Position numbers and translations under genes: made by a program. From the NCBI RefSeq assembly GCF_040712315.1, contig NC_134024.1, positions 28,015,158 to 28,079,157 of the forward strand: a stretch of 64,000 nt of DNA, written 5' to 3'. The stretch is from Castanea sativa (Eukaryota > Streptophyta > Magnoliopsida > Fagales > Fagaceae). Shown piece by piece: positions 11,143 through 22,801 of this stretch. The notes below the pieces were generated by a model. The model was given only the letters and a program-made list of their open reading frames with translations, made no database searches and was not told where the DNA came from. The stretch's first letter is position 1. Each line of letters starts with the position of its first letter.

Positions 11143-12259
11143 GGAAAAAGTGCAAATTATACTCTCTAAGTTTAATTGAAATTTATTTCAGTTTTTTAAC
11201 TTTATTTTCATTCAATTGAATTTTCCAAGTCTCATTAAAAAATTACCATTAAAAAAAAATTTCTCACACAAAAAACATCTATAAAATTAATAAAAATATT
11301 TTATAGATTTTTTATGTGATAATTTTTGAAGGGGCACAATTTGATACCTAAGCCCAAAAGAAAAAAAGAGAGTAGGCCCAATGAGCCTAATACAATGAAT
11401 TTGTAGAGAGTAGATTAGAAAACTAGGTTCTAATGAGTTTAGACAACAATCATAGTGGGTAAAGATGACAATAGAATAAAGATGAACTGAATTTATTTAA
11501 GGAAAATCGTCATCGGACACAATCCAAGGAGGTTAATTCTTGTCTCTATTTCTTTTGGGAATGATTACAAATATTGTTCATGATTCTACAGTATTTTTCT
11601 CTTCATTCTCCGATCCCTCTCCCTCAGATTGCTGGTATTGATCCTTATTCTATCAGCACTTTCCTGAAGTCTTTGAGAATAACTGTAAGACTGAAAACTA
11701 CTGTTCAAGTATCACTTTCTTATTAATGCAGCCAAAGAGTTAGCTACAGAGTATTTAATGCAGTGATAATAGCTTTCTCTCAGATATTTTATAGCTTTCC
11801 TTTGTCCCATGCTCTCACGATGTATATTTTTATCAATGGAATCTCCTGGAGCGTTGTTTCTGAATGGTAGACCGTACCTTCTAACCTCTACTTCGTTTAG
11901 CCGAGGAAGCATCCCTCCTCGAACCCCTTTCTCGGATCATCGTAATTAGACCCTTTTCTTTATTCATCAATGCCAACCTCCATAACAACGTTTACCTGTT
12001 CTTGGACAACTAGGCGCTAACGGACCGGGCCCTTAGCCCAATATATACTACTGGACCCATCATCCCTACAGTTTTTTTTTTTTATAAATTTTTTTCATTA
12101 TTTAATTGAATGTTTAATTGAAATTTTTTTAAATAGAATTGGACAAAATGTCTGAATTGAATAAATATGAAACTTAGAAGATTGAATTGAATGAAAGTAA
12201 AGTTAAATGATTAAAATGAATTTCAGTCAAACTTAGAGGATGGAGTTTGCATTTTATCC
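11143..12259. mobile_element. Mutator-like MITE split by a solo LTR
   Basis: Long terminal inverted repeats: the left arm starts GGAAAAAGTGCAAATTATAC and continues TCTCTAAGTTTAATTG; the reverse complement of the right arm starts GGATAAAATGCAAACTCCAT and continues CCTCTAAGTTTGACTG. Arms run roughly 170 bp. A perfect 9-bp direct repeat, ATATATTTA, flanks the element (11134-11142 and 12260-12268); 9 bp is the usual target duplication of the Mutator superfamily. No transposase is present. Removing the LTR nested inside (11327-12070) leaves an element of about 370 bp, MITE size. Confidence 0.75.
11327..12070. mobile_element. solo LTR nested in the Mutator-like MITE
   Basis: This 744 bp insertion starts TGAAGGGGCA and ends CATCCCTACA. 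It lies between the two inverted arms of the host element, and its base composition is clearly less AT-rich. The flanking pentamers are ATTTT (11322-11326) and GTTTT (12071-12075), one mismatch. The body is a diverged relative of the sequence at 62234-63010 (shared phrases include ATACAATGAA then TTTGTAGAG, ATTAATGC then GCCA, and TTTAATGCAGTG), so both belong to one retroelement family. Confidence 0.6.
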
Positions 12260-12480
12260 ATATATTTATATAGACTTAAGATTGTGTTATATAAGTTTGT
12301 AAATAAGTTCATGTAATATTAAATTATTATTTGTAATTTATTGATAACATAAACAATATATTCATAGTAGAAGTTCATGGATTTGTAAAGGGGTAAAACA
12401 ATTTTGTCATGTTTTTACTATATATAGGAAAAGAATATATTAATCAAGTAACTCGTAAACAATTCAAGCTTATTCGACAA

Positions 12481-12842
12481 TAAAATGAACTAGGCATAAA
12501 TATATAATCTTGTTTGGTAATAAACTCGAGCATGACTTGTGTTCAAAATACAATAAAATGAATAAGTTTTAACTTTTAATACTTGACTCATATACAAACT
12601 AGTTTTATATTACACTCAAAAACCTTAGGGGTTAAGTGTTGCATAATTAATGAGTTAGCTATAAAATGAACTGGGTATAAACATATAACCTTGCTTGGTA
12701 ATAAACTTGGGCTTGACTCGTGTTCAAAAGAAAATTAAATGAACAAGTCCTAACTTTTAGTGCTCAACTTGCATACAACCTAGTTTTATATTACATTCAA
12801 AAACCTTAGGGGTAAGTGTTGCATTAAAAAGTTACCTATAAA
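12481..12842. repeat. tandem duplication, period about 181 bp
   Basis: Two adjacent copies: TAAAATGAACTAGGCATAAA (12481) and TAAAATGAACTGGGTATAAA (12662). Both continue through a GGTAATAAACT phrase and end in a CAAAAACCTTAGGGG phrase. Non-coding, and diverged by many substitutions. Confidence 0.75.
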
Positions 12843-13787
12843 TTAGTAAAACATAAGAGTTAAAGTGTTGGATAAAACTTAAGTACAATATCTTAGGTGT
12901 AATACATTACATTCCCCAATTATATTAAAACACATAGTTATATTGAATTTAATTTTCCTTGAAAAATGAACACTATTTTGCTTTATGATGCAACGTGTTT
13001 GAATTTGATTGAAGAATGTAATATATGATTAAGTTTTGCCCTAAGTATTACACTCAAAATCTAAAAAAGTTCCATGTTTTAAGGGTGAGTTCTAGATATT
13101 TTTAAAAAGAAAAAGAACCAAAACAAGATAAAAGAACTTAAAAAGGTGTTAAGCTATATGGAACCTAGTTTGTGTTTGATCCAGATAATAACTCGACCTC
13201 ATATAAAAGTGTTTCAGTTTTTAATGAGATAGTTTCTAAGGCTTAGTCCATGCATGCTGAAATTTTTTTGGCCATTGAGAATCCTTTGTGTGTGATATAC
13301 ATGCTGTTGTTTCAAATTAGGGTTTGTTGTTTTGTTTTGAGAGAGAACATCTTGTATATTTTTTCTCTAAATATAGTGAAATTACTACAACTTTGTGACA
13401 TAGGCAAATTGCCAAAATACATAATTTCTTGTATCATGTAATTGCATTAGGTGTGTTGATATGTCATTTTTACCATGTAAGGATCATAGATGTTCAACAA
13501 TGGAAATAATGCAAAGCTTGGCATGATGGCATATACCAGTACCAGATTTCTACATGGGCCAATAATAAAGAGAACACTAAGGTTATCAAAAAATGATAAT
13601 AAAAGATATTTGCATGACATCATGGGAGATGTTCATCTGCCTCTCAAAGCTCACTAATTATACATGGGATTACATGCTATCAGTTCTAGTAGTTTCATTA
13701 CACTATGATAGAGTTGATCATGATATTTTTAATCGCCAGATGTCTCACCGTTCAACATTCACCAATCAAGGGCTCGGTCTCCTCCGT
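12843..13787. other. 3' flank of the WAK-like gene
   Basis: No gene is supported. The interval lies downstream of the minus-strand kinase gene and should hold its 3' UTR near 13787. Short open frames at 13250-13796 have no recognisable content. Confidence 0.4.
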
Positions 13788-16700
13788 TCAATTTGATTCA
13801 ACATTATCCCACGGATGCTTCTCCATTTTTCTCAGTCCATCTAACTCACTTGCAACTTCCTTCATAGTAGGCCTCTCATCCCCTTTTACCTTTAAGCACT
13901 TTGTTGCAAGTTTCATAAATTCCTTGACTTGCTCCATGTTATCCTCATCCGCTATACCATTTGCAAGAATTTCAAACAATTTATCCTCTTTCAATGCATA
14001 AAGAAAATACATAGCTAGACAACTCTGTTTTTCAGGCCTAGCAAATGAAAGTGCCTTCTGTCCTGTTAGTAGCTCCACAAGGACCACTCCAAAGCTATAA
14101 ACATCACTCTTCTCCGTTAATTGATTTGTTAGCATGTATTCAGATCCAAATATCCAAGAGTTCCTTGCACTACAGTAACTAATTGCTTTTGATCTCGTGG
14201 AACCAACCTTGAAGTTCCAAAGTCAGAGACTTTTGCAGTAAAATCATCATCTAGTAGTATGTTTGTAGACTTGACATCTCTATGAATTATAGGTATAGAA
14301 GCTGCGGAGTGCAAATATGATAGCGCGTCTGCTATTTCTCCGGCTATCCTCAAACGAGTTTTCCATGATAATGATATGGTGGATGTGATACTTTCTTTAT
14401 GTATGTGATTGAAGAGGGCACCATTAGGGACATATTCATAGAGTAATAAAGGAACTTGTGTCTCTAAACAACAACCTAATAATTTGACAACATTCCTATG
14501 GTTGATTTGGGAGAGAACAACCACCTCGTTAATGAACTGCTCTATTTGGTTTTCATCTACAGTTTTGGACTTCTTTATTGCAACAATCCTATTATCTGGT
14601 AAAACTCCTTTATAAACTGTGCCAAAACCTCCTCTGCCAATGATCTTGCTCTCATCATAGTAGCTAGTAGCCTTTTTTAGCTCTTTAGCAGTGAAGATTT
14701 TGAATGTTTTACTAGATCCTTCTTCACTAGATAGTTGTTGTTGCAAAATCAATCCTCCATTTTGTTGAAAATATTTTTCTTTAAGCTTGACTAGCCTTCT
14801 TTTCTTGATTACAAAGTAAAACCAAGAGCAAACCACAACTATAGCAACTAAGCTTATTCCAGCAACTGCATATGTAAAATTAAAAAGTTGATCCATTATT
14901 CATTTTGTTGCAAATTAAAAGTACTAATTCTTCTCATGTAAGTTTCTTGGAATGCGTTATAGAATAAGGTAAATATTTAAATTTCTATTATTCTTAAATT
15001 TGATGGAGAAAAAGTAAAAATAAAATTAATTTTTGGAACTTCAGATATAATTCAATCTAAAATATTTTAATTCTACTAGGATACTAATAGCATGCTAGTT
15101 GGTTGAGGTGGCTTATTACAGGAAGACAGACACACGCACACCCACACACACAATATATATTACAATTTTTGGATAGGATTTTTAGGGATAACTTTACTAT
15201 TGGAGTTATGAAATTTTAAATATTTATTATGAAATAAGTAAATTAGATTTTTCATGCCACCAACATTTAACCAAATATTGTCTAGCATTATAATGATATC
15301 TATTTAAATTATTAATAATGTGACAAAATCTAATAAATTCATTTTATAATGGATAGATACAATACTTAATGATTTTAGAGGACACTACTTCAAAAAAAAA
15401 AAATGTTGGTATCTGTTACTTATTTATTTTGTTAAATATTGCCTAACATTTCTAATTAGTTTTAGTTTGAGTTTCCTTGAAGCAAAAGAAAAGGTTTGAT
15501 GCTGTATAAATAGGTATTGTTGTAAAGTGTTTGGTTGGTTTTGTCCATGGTTCCTCCCATGTGGGGAGAGGAGAGGAGAATAGCTCCTAGAAGAACACAA
15601 GTGAGTTTCTTTGAAGAGTAGTTAGTAGATTATTTGGAGTTGAGAGATTATTTGTGGTCATGGTTTTCAGACCCAAATTGTTTAACGAACCAGAAAATGG
15701 AGAGGTTCATGGCTTTTAAGGTCGGACTAAGGTTCAATTAAGGTCAAACCGTAATGATGTCATAATTAATTTAATAATAATAAAATACAAATAAAGATAT
15801 TACAATGGAAAACATTAACAATTTTCTTACTTAAAATATGTTTAAAAAAATTATCTAAAATAAAATCATTTTCAACATAAATTAATAAATTGTATATTCA
15901 CATGTAAAAAGCATAAATCTTCAACCTCTAATAAAGTTATCAAATAATAATAGAATGAGAGGGGGTAATATAATAAATTGGAAAAATATAATCTAAACTG
16001 TAAATAAATAAAATATTAAAGCCTGGAATGACACATCAAAAGGAGCATAGCCTATTGGTTATTGTTATAGTAATTTTTGACCTACTGATCCTTGGTTCTA
16101 ACAACCTTGCTTATGGTATGTGTTGAGAATTTGTTGATTTTGTAAGTGTGAAAGAGCTATTGGGTGTATTAGAGTTTTTGGTTTTGTGAGTATTGTTTGT
16201 GTGAGTTATGTGAGTATTGATTAATGTTGTTGTAATACATATTATTGATAGTAGATATTTTGGTTGGTATTGGTTGTGGATATAGACATGGAGTTGGCCG
16301 AACCACAGTAAATATTGTTGTCTTCTGTGAATGTTTTATTTTCTTGTTCATATAAATAATGTGCTTCCACTAGCCCCAAATCATAATAATTGATGTTAAA
16401 ACTTCTACTTTTGCACAACACATTTCAAAATGAACAATTCAAATAGTAAATTTAATGGTTTTCAAGCGTTTGAAATGTTCTAAGTTCTAACATTTACATC
16501 AAGAATTGTGCAAATGTGGTAGTGTAGTTTGGATGTGTCCCTAGATTTATTGAAGCATGAACCCTATTGGAAATTTGGGATGCACCACTAAAAGTAGTTG
16601 GGATTATTAATGTAAAAAGTAGTGGGAAGAAATTGTCCAATACTCTAAGTTGATCACTAGTGAAATTAGATGTGTTCCTAGGTTTATTTTAAATTTAATG

Positions 16701-18093
16701 CCAAATGGAATTAAAGTTAATTTATATCCTATAAAATTTTGAAGGATGAAATTGCAACTTCTTAAATTTAGATTTAGAAAAAAATCCAATTTGAACCAAT
16801 TTTAGGGACAAAATAGTTTTCTTTTTAGTCTGTATATAAAATTTTGGACACAATGTTTTTATTTATTTATTTTAATTTATGAACTATAAACCTTTATTTC
16901 AAGGAAAGAAAATTACAACACAGCGGGCAACTCAGGCAATAGAAGTAAATTTCCATAAATGTACTTACCAAAGGCAATCTTAAGCACGAGTAGGGGATCC
17001 GCAATACAACCTTCACCACTTTTTCTTCCATCCCCATGATGCCACTTTGGACAACCACATGTATAACCCCCTTTTGTGTTGACACAATGTTTTGCTATTG
17101 TGCAATTATTGAGAGATGGATTCTCACACTCGTCAATGTCTGCGAATCAAGTCAAGAATAATAACCCCATAAAACTACAATCATAAAAGCAGACACATAC
17201 ATCCAAACCAAACTTATGGAGTAATACAAACCTTGGCAACCATGGGAAAGATATGGGTTCCCTCGGTAACCCGACTTGCAGTTGCATCGGTATCCTGAAA
17301 CGGTAGGGTAGTCTGTGCATTCACTATTTCCCTTACATACGATTTTCTTTTTTCTTTTAGCTGCTTCTTGACATGTCTCATTTCCAACTGCCCATTTAAG
17401 CACCATAGGAAGCTTGTCATTTGATAGGTTACGGAGGTAATGATGGGAGAAATTGAACTTTCCTTGTTCCACAACAAAAGCATAGCCACAGGGATTGAAG
17501 TTTGATACATTTGTATGATTGTTAAAACTTTTTACTTCTACTGATATAGAATTTGATCCATCAGGAATCGCTACCTCGCAACACCCAACACCAGAGCATG
17601 GCCCATCGACCACACTACGAAGGCTATAACATACAGACGTGCACCCGATCGTGTACCGTTCTCCTTTTTGGAACCCATGAAGGTATGCAGAAGTGTCACA
17701 TCCAACAACGGTGAACTTATTTTTGAGCTTGGAAATGGTGTACATGACTGTAGAGAGGGAGGCATTAATCTGTTCCTTTACTTCACCTGTCTTTTTGTAA
17801 CAGTCTCGGGCTACAAATTGCATGATATGCAAGTCGTGAGCCTCAATGGATATGTTTGTGACAGTGAGAGTACCTGTTTTTGCTACTTTATTGCTGCAAT
17901 TGATGAGAAATGTGTCATCCAGGGAACAACCTTTGGTCAAGCCAAATGGATATGGAATTTCTACATCTCCACACTTGTTGGGGCAGCCATCAGCCGGCTT
18001 GACTAGAGATGCTGCTGCCACCAGTACTGGTGATATTATCAGCCTTATCAGTGATATCTGGACGAGCATCCCACGTAAGCCCATCTCCTCCAA
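13788..18093 (-). pseudogene. wall-associated kinase-like receptor (WAK/WAKL), three exons, one-base deletion in kinase domain
   Basis: Exons: 17232-18093, 16969-17139 and 13788-14865, joined by introns of 92 bp (17140-17231) and 2103 bp (14866-16968), both GT-AG and in phase. Exon 1 gives a hydrophobic signal segment (residues 9-28), a GUB_WAK pectin-binding domain starting CPNKCGDVEIPYPFG at 37, and a cysteine-rich EGF-like module near 250-287. Exon 2 is a calcium-binding EGF module (DIDEC...CVNTKGGYTC). Exon 3 has a transmembrane helix (345-364), then a Ser/Thr kinase: GRGGFG 421-426, VAIKK with Lys442, HRDVK with Asp541, DFG 559-561. After GTLGYLD (579-585) one base is missing (around 14141-14144) and the frame hits TAA. 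The remaining kinase lobe (SDVYSFGVVL to the C-terminus) is intact in the next frame. With that base the product would be 703 residues, normal for WAKs, which sense cell-wall pectin at the plasma membrane. The lesion may be real or an assembly error. Confidence 0.85.
15195..15385. mobile_element. possible MITE in intron 2 of the WAK-like gene
   Basis: The left arm (around 15205-15262, with AAATATTTATTATGAAATAA and then GTAAATTAGATTTTTCATG) is imperfectly inverted in the right arm (around 15320-15385, whose complement reads AAGTATTGTATCTATCCATT and then GAATTTATTAGATTTTGTCAC). Arms are AT-rich and diverged, and no target duplication was fixed, so this is tentative. Confidence 0.35.
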
Positions 18094-19190
18094 CTTTGTT
18101 TCTCAGCAAAAATAGTCTTTTATTTTCTATGTTGTGTTTGGATGTGCTGAAACTTTCTTGCAATCCTGCACCTTTGGAAAATATTATATCCTGTAGCGGG
18201 AGTAGGAAACTAAAAATTTGTCCTCCATCGTTATAGAAGGGACTAAGGGACACAACCCAACTATCGAAGATGCTATGACTATCCTTGTTTCACTTTACTG
18301 TCAAAACTCACAAGTACACTGAACGTATAGCTGCCTGTAGCATGGCTAGACGTGCAATTGCGTCTTAATTTGTACTCGAGTGTCTACTCAATGTTTTATT
18401 ATTTGCCCAAACAACACACCAAACAATTTTTATATGCAAAAAAGGATAAAAATGTACATGTGTGAACCTCGTGATAGGGGCTTTGAGCAGTTTACATTGA
18501 AGTAGTTTACAGTGCACAGTAACATTACATTCATCTGTTGTGATGCTAACACGTTTATCTCAACAAAAAAAAAAAAAAAAAACCGTCTCAACTTTCAAAT
18601 GCTCATATGCACTGAATTCAATCATTTAATATGTACAAAGAAAGCCTCAAAAGAAAAAGTAAAGTGGTCTACTGTTCCAAGCTAAAGAGGCTTTAATAGA
18701 TAGCGCCTAGCTGATTACTAGTATTATCCATTAACAATTGGCCGCCAAACTATTGTGAACTTTTTTGTTCATTTTTGGATTTGATTTGTGATGGAAGCGA
18801 TGTCCAACAAATTAAACGGGAATAAGGTGGATCCGTTTTTGGTTGTTTAGTGGTTGCTATCTGATCAAGTGGTCAGGCGAGCGAAAAAGTATAAGGGCAA
18901 AACTAAAAATGGCAAAGCATTCAAACAACAAGAAAGAGCAAAGCCAGTGAGTGTGCGACACATTATCTTGAGTTGATCGATTCAAATCTCAAAAGAAAAA
19001 GAAAAAGAGTTGATCGATTCAGAATATTACCATTCACTTTCACTCTCCTCCCATATATGAAGCTTGTTCGAGTTAGCAGCCTTGTCTTTTTACAATTCAC
19101 ATTGAGGTCAGTTTATCTCTTGGATGGTGGCAACTCCTTGTGCTGAGGACTTTTTTGCTCCTATTGGATATTCATCTAGTGTTTGCTTAT
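18094..19190. other. 5' flank of the WAK-like gene
   Basis: This is the upstream region of the minus-strand receptor kinase. I could not single out a promoter element with confidence. A phrase near 18330-18350 (GTAGCATGGCTAGACGTGCA) resembles one near 19825-19850 (GTGGCATGGTGAGACATATA), suggesting a small local duplication. No protein gene is supported. Confidence 0.35.
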
Positions 19191-19417
19191 CAATAACATT
19201 CCATCGTTTTTAATAAAAAAGAAAAAGAAAAAGAAGAACATGAAGTATTTACTTTTTGTGTCAAGTCCTTTTCTATTGGACTGAGCAAGCCACACCAATA
19301 ACATTCTATCGTCTTCAATAAAAAAGAAAAAGAGAGAGAAAAAGAAAAAGAAGAACATGAAGTATTTGCTTTTTGTGTCAAGTCCTTGTCTATAGGACCG
19401 AGCAAGCCACACCAATC
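19191..19417. repeat. tandem duplication, period about 105 bp
   Basis: Two adjacent copies start CAATAACATTCCATCG (19191) and CAATAACATTCTATCG (19296). Each contains an AAAAAGAAAAAGAAGAACATG purine run and ends in a GAGCAAGCCACACCAAT phrase. The overlapping minus-strand open frames (Phe-rich peptides) are products of the purine runs and not genes. Confidence 0.8.
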
Positions 19418-20211
19418 AAATTCCCATGGGAAATAAACTACTTCCAGGGAGTTGAGGTATGAGAGGAACTGAAGTCTCCAATTCAAGGCACAGTTGTTAC
19501 AAATCCACATTTGATGAATAGGTGATGAAAAAAATTGGATATAATAAGAAGCCATAATTCGTAATCTGTTTCTAAATTTGCTTAAAAACTAATTAATTAA
19601 TGGTGCAACCTTCTAAATGAAGGTGAAGAATTGTTTCAGTACCACGGTACCACCAGAGCACATATGTAATTAGAATATTTTAGAACACTATATATGTATC
19701 AGAGATAACGGAAAGCATGAATGTGTACTCCATCCAATGTGGTGTAGAAGGCACCCAATTAGGACTATCTTCGGTAAACTCACTGTATCATGCAGCATGT
19801 ATCACGAGTAAAGTAAATGTAGCTGCCTGTGGCATGGTGAGACATATATGCAATGGGTTTTGCTACTCCCACGAACTTGGCTAAGGGAAATCGGATTTCT
19901 AACAAACGTTAGTTTTTCAAATTCAATAAAGTTCGTTTCTCAAAAAAAAAAAAAAAAAAAAAAAATCAATAAAGTTCTATCTTTCACTTAAAAAAAAAAA
20001 AAACTACGGAATACCTCAAATTTGTAGTATTAGATTGACGAAAGCTAAACGTTTAGAGAAAAAGATAATGACAAATAGACAAGTAATGTGATATCATGAT
20101 TTTAGAGTTACCATACCAAATGTAATTAATATATTCTTACAATCAATAGTGGAGTGAGAAAAATTTTCTAGAGAGGGACCAAGCTAAATATAAAAAAGTA
20201 GGCAGAAATAT
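19418..20211. other. gene-free stretch
   Basis: Only poly-A runs (about 19940-19965, 19988-20002) and AT-rich sequence; nothing supportable. Confidence 0.4.
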
Positions 20212-21808
20212 CTTTTTGGTCTCTACATTTTTGGTTATGTTTCCATTTTTGTCCCTACTTTTTTTATTTTATCGCTTTTAATCCCTAGAATGAAAAACAC
20301 ATTTTATTTTGATCCTTACCATTATCCCACTAATGGAAATTGTCTATGTTGCAAACAGAGTGTATTGTTAGTATACTTAATGTTGCGTGACCATTAAAAT
20401 AATAATAAAAATTTTTATTTGGTATTTAAAAAATGCCACATCAGTATTTAATTTAAAAGAATTAATTTATCAATTTTAACTAAAAAAAAAACAAAATTAA
20501 AAACCAAAAATCACATGAATTGATATATAAGTTTATCTTGAACAAGAACAATAAGAACACAAACTTAAATTTAAGAACACAAAATTAAAAACTAATAATC
20601 ACAAAGCCAAAAAATAAGAATACAAAATTAAACATCAGATTAAACATGAATAAGAAATTAAACATGAACACAAAATTCAAAACCCAGAAAATTTGAACAA
20701 TAAATTAAAACCCAGATAAAACATGTACAAGAAATTAAACATGAACACATTAAACATTAAAACCCGGAAATTAAACATGAACAAATCCGAAATATCAAAC
20801 CCCCACACCACTAAAGCATCAAGCACAAAAATCAAACATAGATTTTCAACTCCCAAGCACAAACACTAAGCTCAAACCTAGATTTTTGGCCCCCAAACAC
20901 AAAACTAAAAACCCAAATTTTCTTAATACTTTTTGAGAAACCAAACGCAAACCTTAGATCCAAACCTTAGAGCCGACAACCAAACCACCTCCTATGTTAG
21001 ATTTGAAACTATTAAATCCAAAGGAAATCAACCTTAGATCTGACAATAAACCACCACTACTTTCTCTTTGCTCATGTTTGCTTGAGATGTGGGTTTGAGA
21101 GGATGAGGTAGAGAAGGTGAATGACTTTCGGCCATGGTTGGGATCGGCTCAATGAGAGTGATAGAGGAAAAGAGAGTGGAAAAGTGAGACTGAGAGAGGA
21201 AAAGAGAGCCTGAGATAGGCTAGGATCGGGCTGAGGAAAAGAGAGTTAAAGAAGAAAAGAGAAGGAAAGATAGAGGCTGAGTAGTTGAGAGAGAGAGAGA
21301 GAGAGAGAGAGTGTTGTGTGGGTTTAAATTTAATTTTTTGGGTTTGTGTGTGTGCTTAATTTTTTGTTTATTTTTTTAAGAAAACAAAAAAAAGAAAAGA
21401 AAATGTCAAATAAAGGAAAATTTTCTTTTTGTATTTAAATTTGGATTTGTGTTCTTGTTCAAGGTACACTTAGATTTCAATTCATTTGATTTTTGGTTTT
21501 TTAATTCTGTTTTTAATTTTTTTTATTTAGTTAAAATTAATTTTTTTGAATTTAGATGCTGACGTGACATTTTTTAAATGCCAAATAAATTATTATTATT
21601 ATTCTAATGGTCATGTCAACATTTAGTGTGTCAACAGTACACTCTGTCTACCACATAAACAATTTCCGTTAGTGAGATAACAGTATGGACCAAAATACAG
21701 TAAGGACCAAAATAAAATGCGTTTTTCATTTTAAGGACTAAAAGAAGTAAAATAAAAAAGTAGGGATCAAAATAGGAATGACGATAAAATATAGGGATGA
21801 AAAAGGTT
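20212..21808. mobile_element. long-inverted-repeat DNA transposon, non-autonomous (Mutator-like appearance)
   Basis: Arms of about 370 bp: the left arm (about 20212-20585) and the complement of the right arm (about 21425-21808) share ordered blocks, such as TTTTTGTCCCTAC/TTTTGATCCCTAC, CCACTAATGGAAATTGT/TCACTAACGGAAATTGT, CAGAGTGTA, TAATAATAA and GAACAAGAACA. The interior (20590-21420) is rich in short purine repeats (AAATTAAACATGAACA-like units; a (GA)n run near 21288-21311) and has no transposase frame. I could not find a convincing 9-bp target duplication, so superfamily and exact ends are inferred from arm length and style. Confidence 0.6.
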
Positions 21809-22642
21809 TCAACCAAAAAAGTATTAAGTAAAAAAATCATAATCTAAAAAAAATACTTTAATTATTAATTTAACTATAACTCAATAAAATTGTGCTCTAT
21901 GTTCCTTCATTGTCCTATAATTATATATAGGATAACATCTAAAATTTCAATATTAGGGACGAATGAGTGATAACCCAAATCATTACTAATACCAAATAAA
22001 AATAGATAAATTAAAGGGATTCCAATTTAAAAGATATCGGAGGAAAGCTAAATCTCAAACTAATAGTCTAATACGATAAACAAGCATGCCATGAGGTTTT
22101 TATTTTTTATTTTTATTGGTTTAATGTCAAGATTTTCAATTCATACTCAAATTTTTTATAACATCTTTTATATAGTTTACGTATCACATAATGTCATAGA
22201 GTTACAAATTAACAAAATATGTAGTTGAGAAAGAATGAAACAAATATAATTAAATTGAAAAAGTAGTATATAAATTTTGCGAAAAAGCTTACCAATTTTG
22301 ACTAAAAAATGCTTGACCATTGAGAAGAATGTAGTATATGAAACAATGAGTGGGGAAGTAAATAGTATCGATTAGAAATAGGATGAAATGAGAAACTGAA
22401 AGAATATTGTGGGTTTGGAGTTTGTGGGATCTAGTGTTATTACACTTTTTTCATTCCACAACATTGAAAATGGAAATAAATGAACAAATGAAAGGATAAG
22501 TTATTTCCAAAAAGTGGTAATTGGTTTTTAATTAAAATTTTTTTTTATAGATGATGTGGGTTGTATTTTGTGTTTTTTAACCGAATGGGATAGTTTTTTC
22601 TCCATAGCAACTGTGCATGGTGGAACCAACTTTGTGTCATGG
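21809..22642. other. gene-free AT-rich stretch
   Basis: No coding potential or clear repeat structure seen between the two DNA elements. Confidence 0.4.
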
Positions 22643-22801
22643 TTTTAAAAACCGAACCGGACATCAAACCGTTTTTTTAAAAATTTTAAATTTTTGACCG
22701 GTTGTTGACCGGTTTTGATGCTTTTAACCGGACCGGACTGTACCGGTTTTTCCGATTGAACCGATCAAACCGGCCAGTTCAATCCGGTTCGGTTTTTAAA
22801 A
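22643..22801. mobile_element. MITE with perfect 19-bp terminal inverted repeats
   Basis: TTTTAAAAACCGAACCGGA at 22643-22661 is exactly complemented at 22783-22801. The 159 bp between is rich in CCGG/ACCGGTT motifs, which make many internal small hairpins. A comparable but diverged ACCGGTT-rich patch lies at 49370-49535. No target duplication was fixed. Confidence 0.65.

Noticed and set aside
14129..14896. A receptor kinase starting at the ATG at 14896
   Set aside because: The residues before VAGISLV come from intron sequence. A proper acceptor (CATATGCAG) at 14866 joins in phase to the EGF exon ending at 16969, giving a normal WAK layout.
16030..16110. A second SINE (TAGCCTATTGGTTA and GGTTCTAACAACC resemble A and B boxes)
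   Set aside because: Boxes are weak and neither poly-A tail nor flanking duplication could be found.
19176..19555. Phe-rich minus-strand open frames
   Set aside because: They arise from A/G-rich runs in a tandem duplication and show no conserved content.
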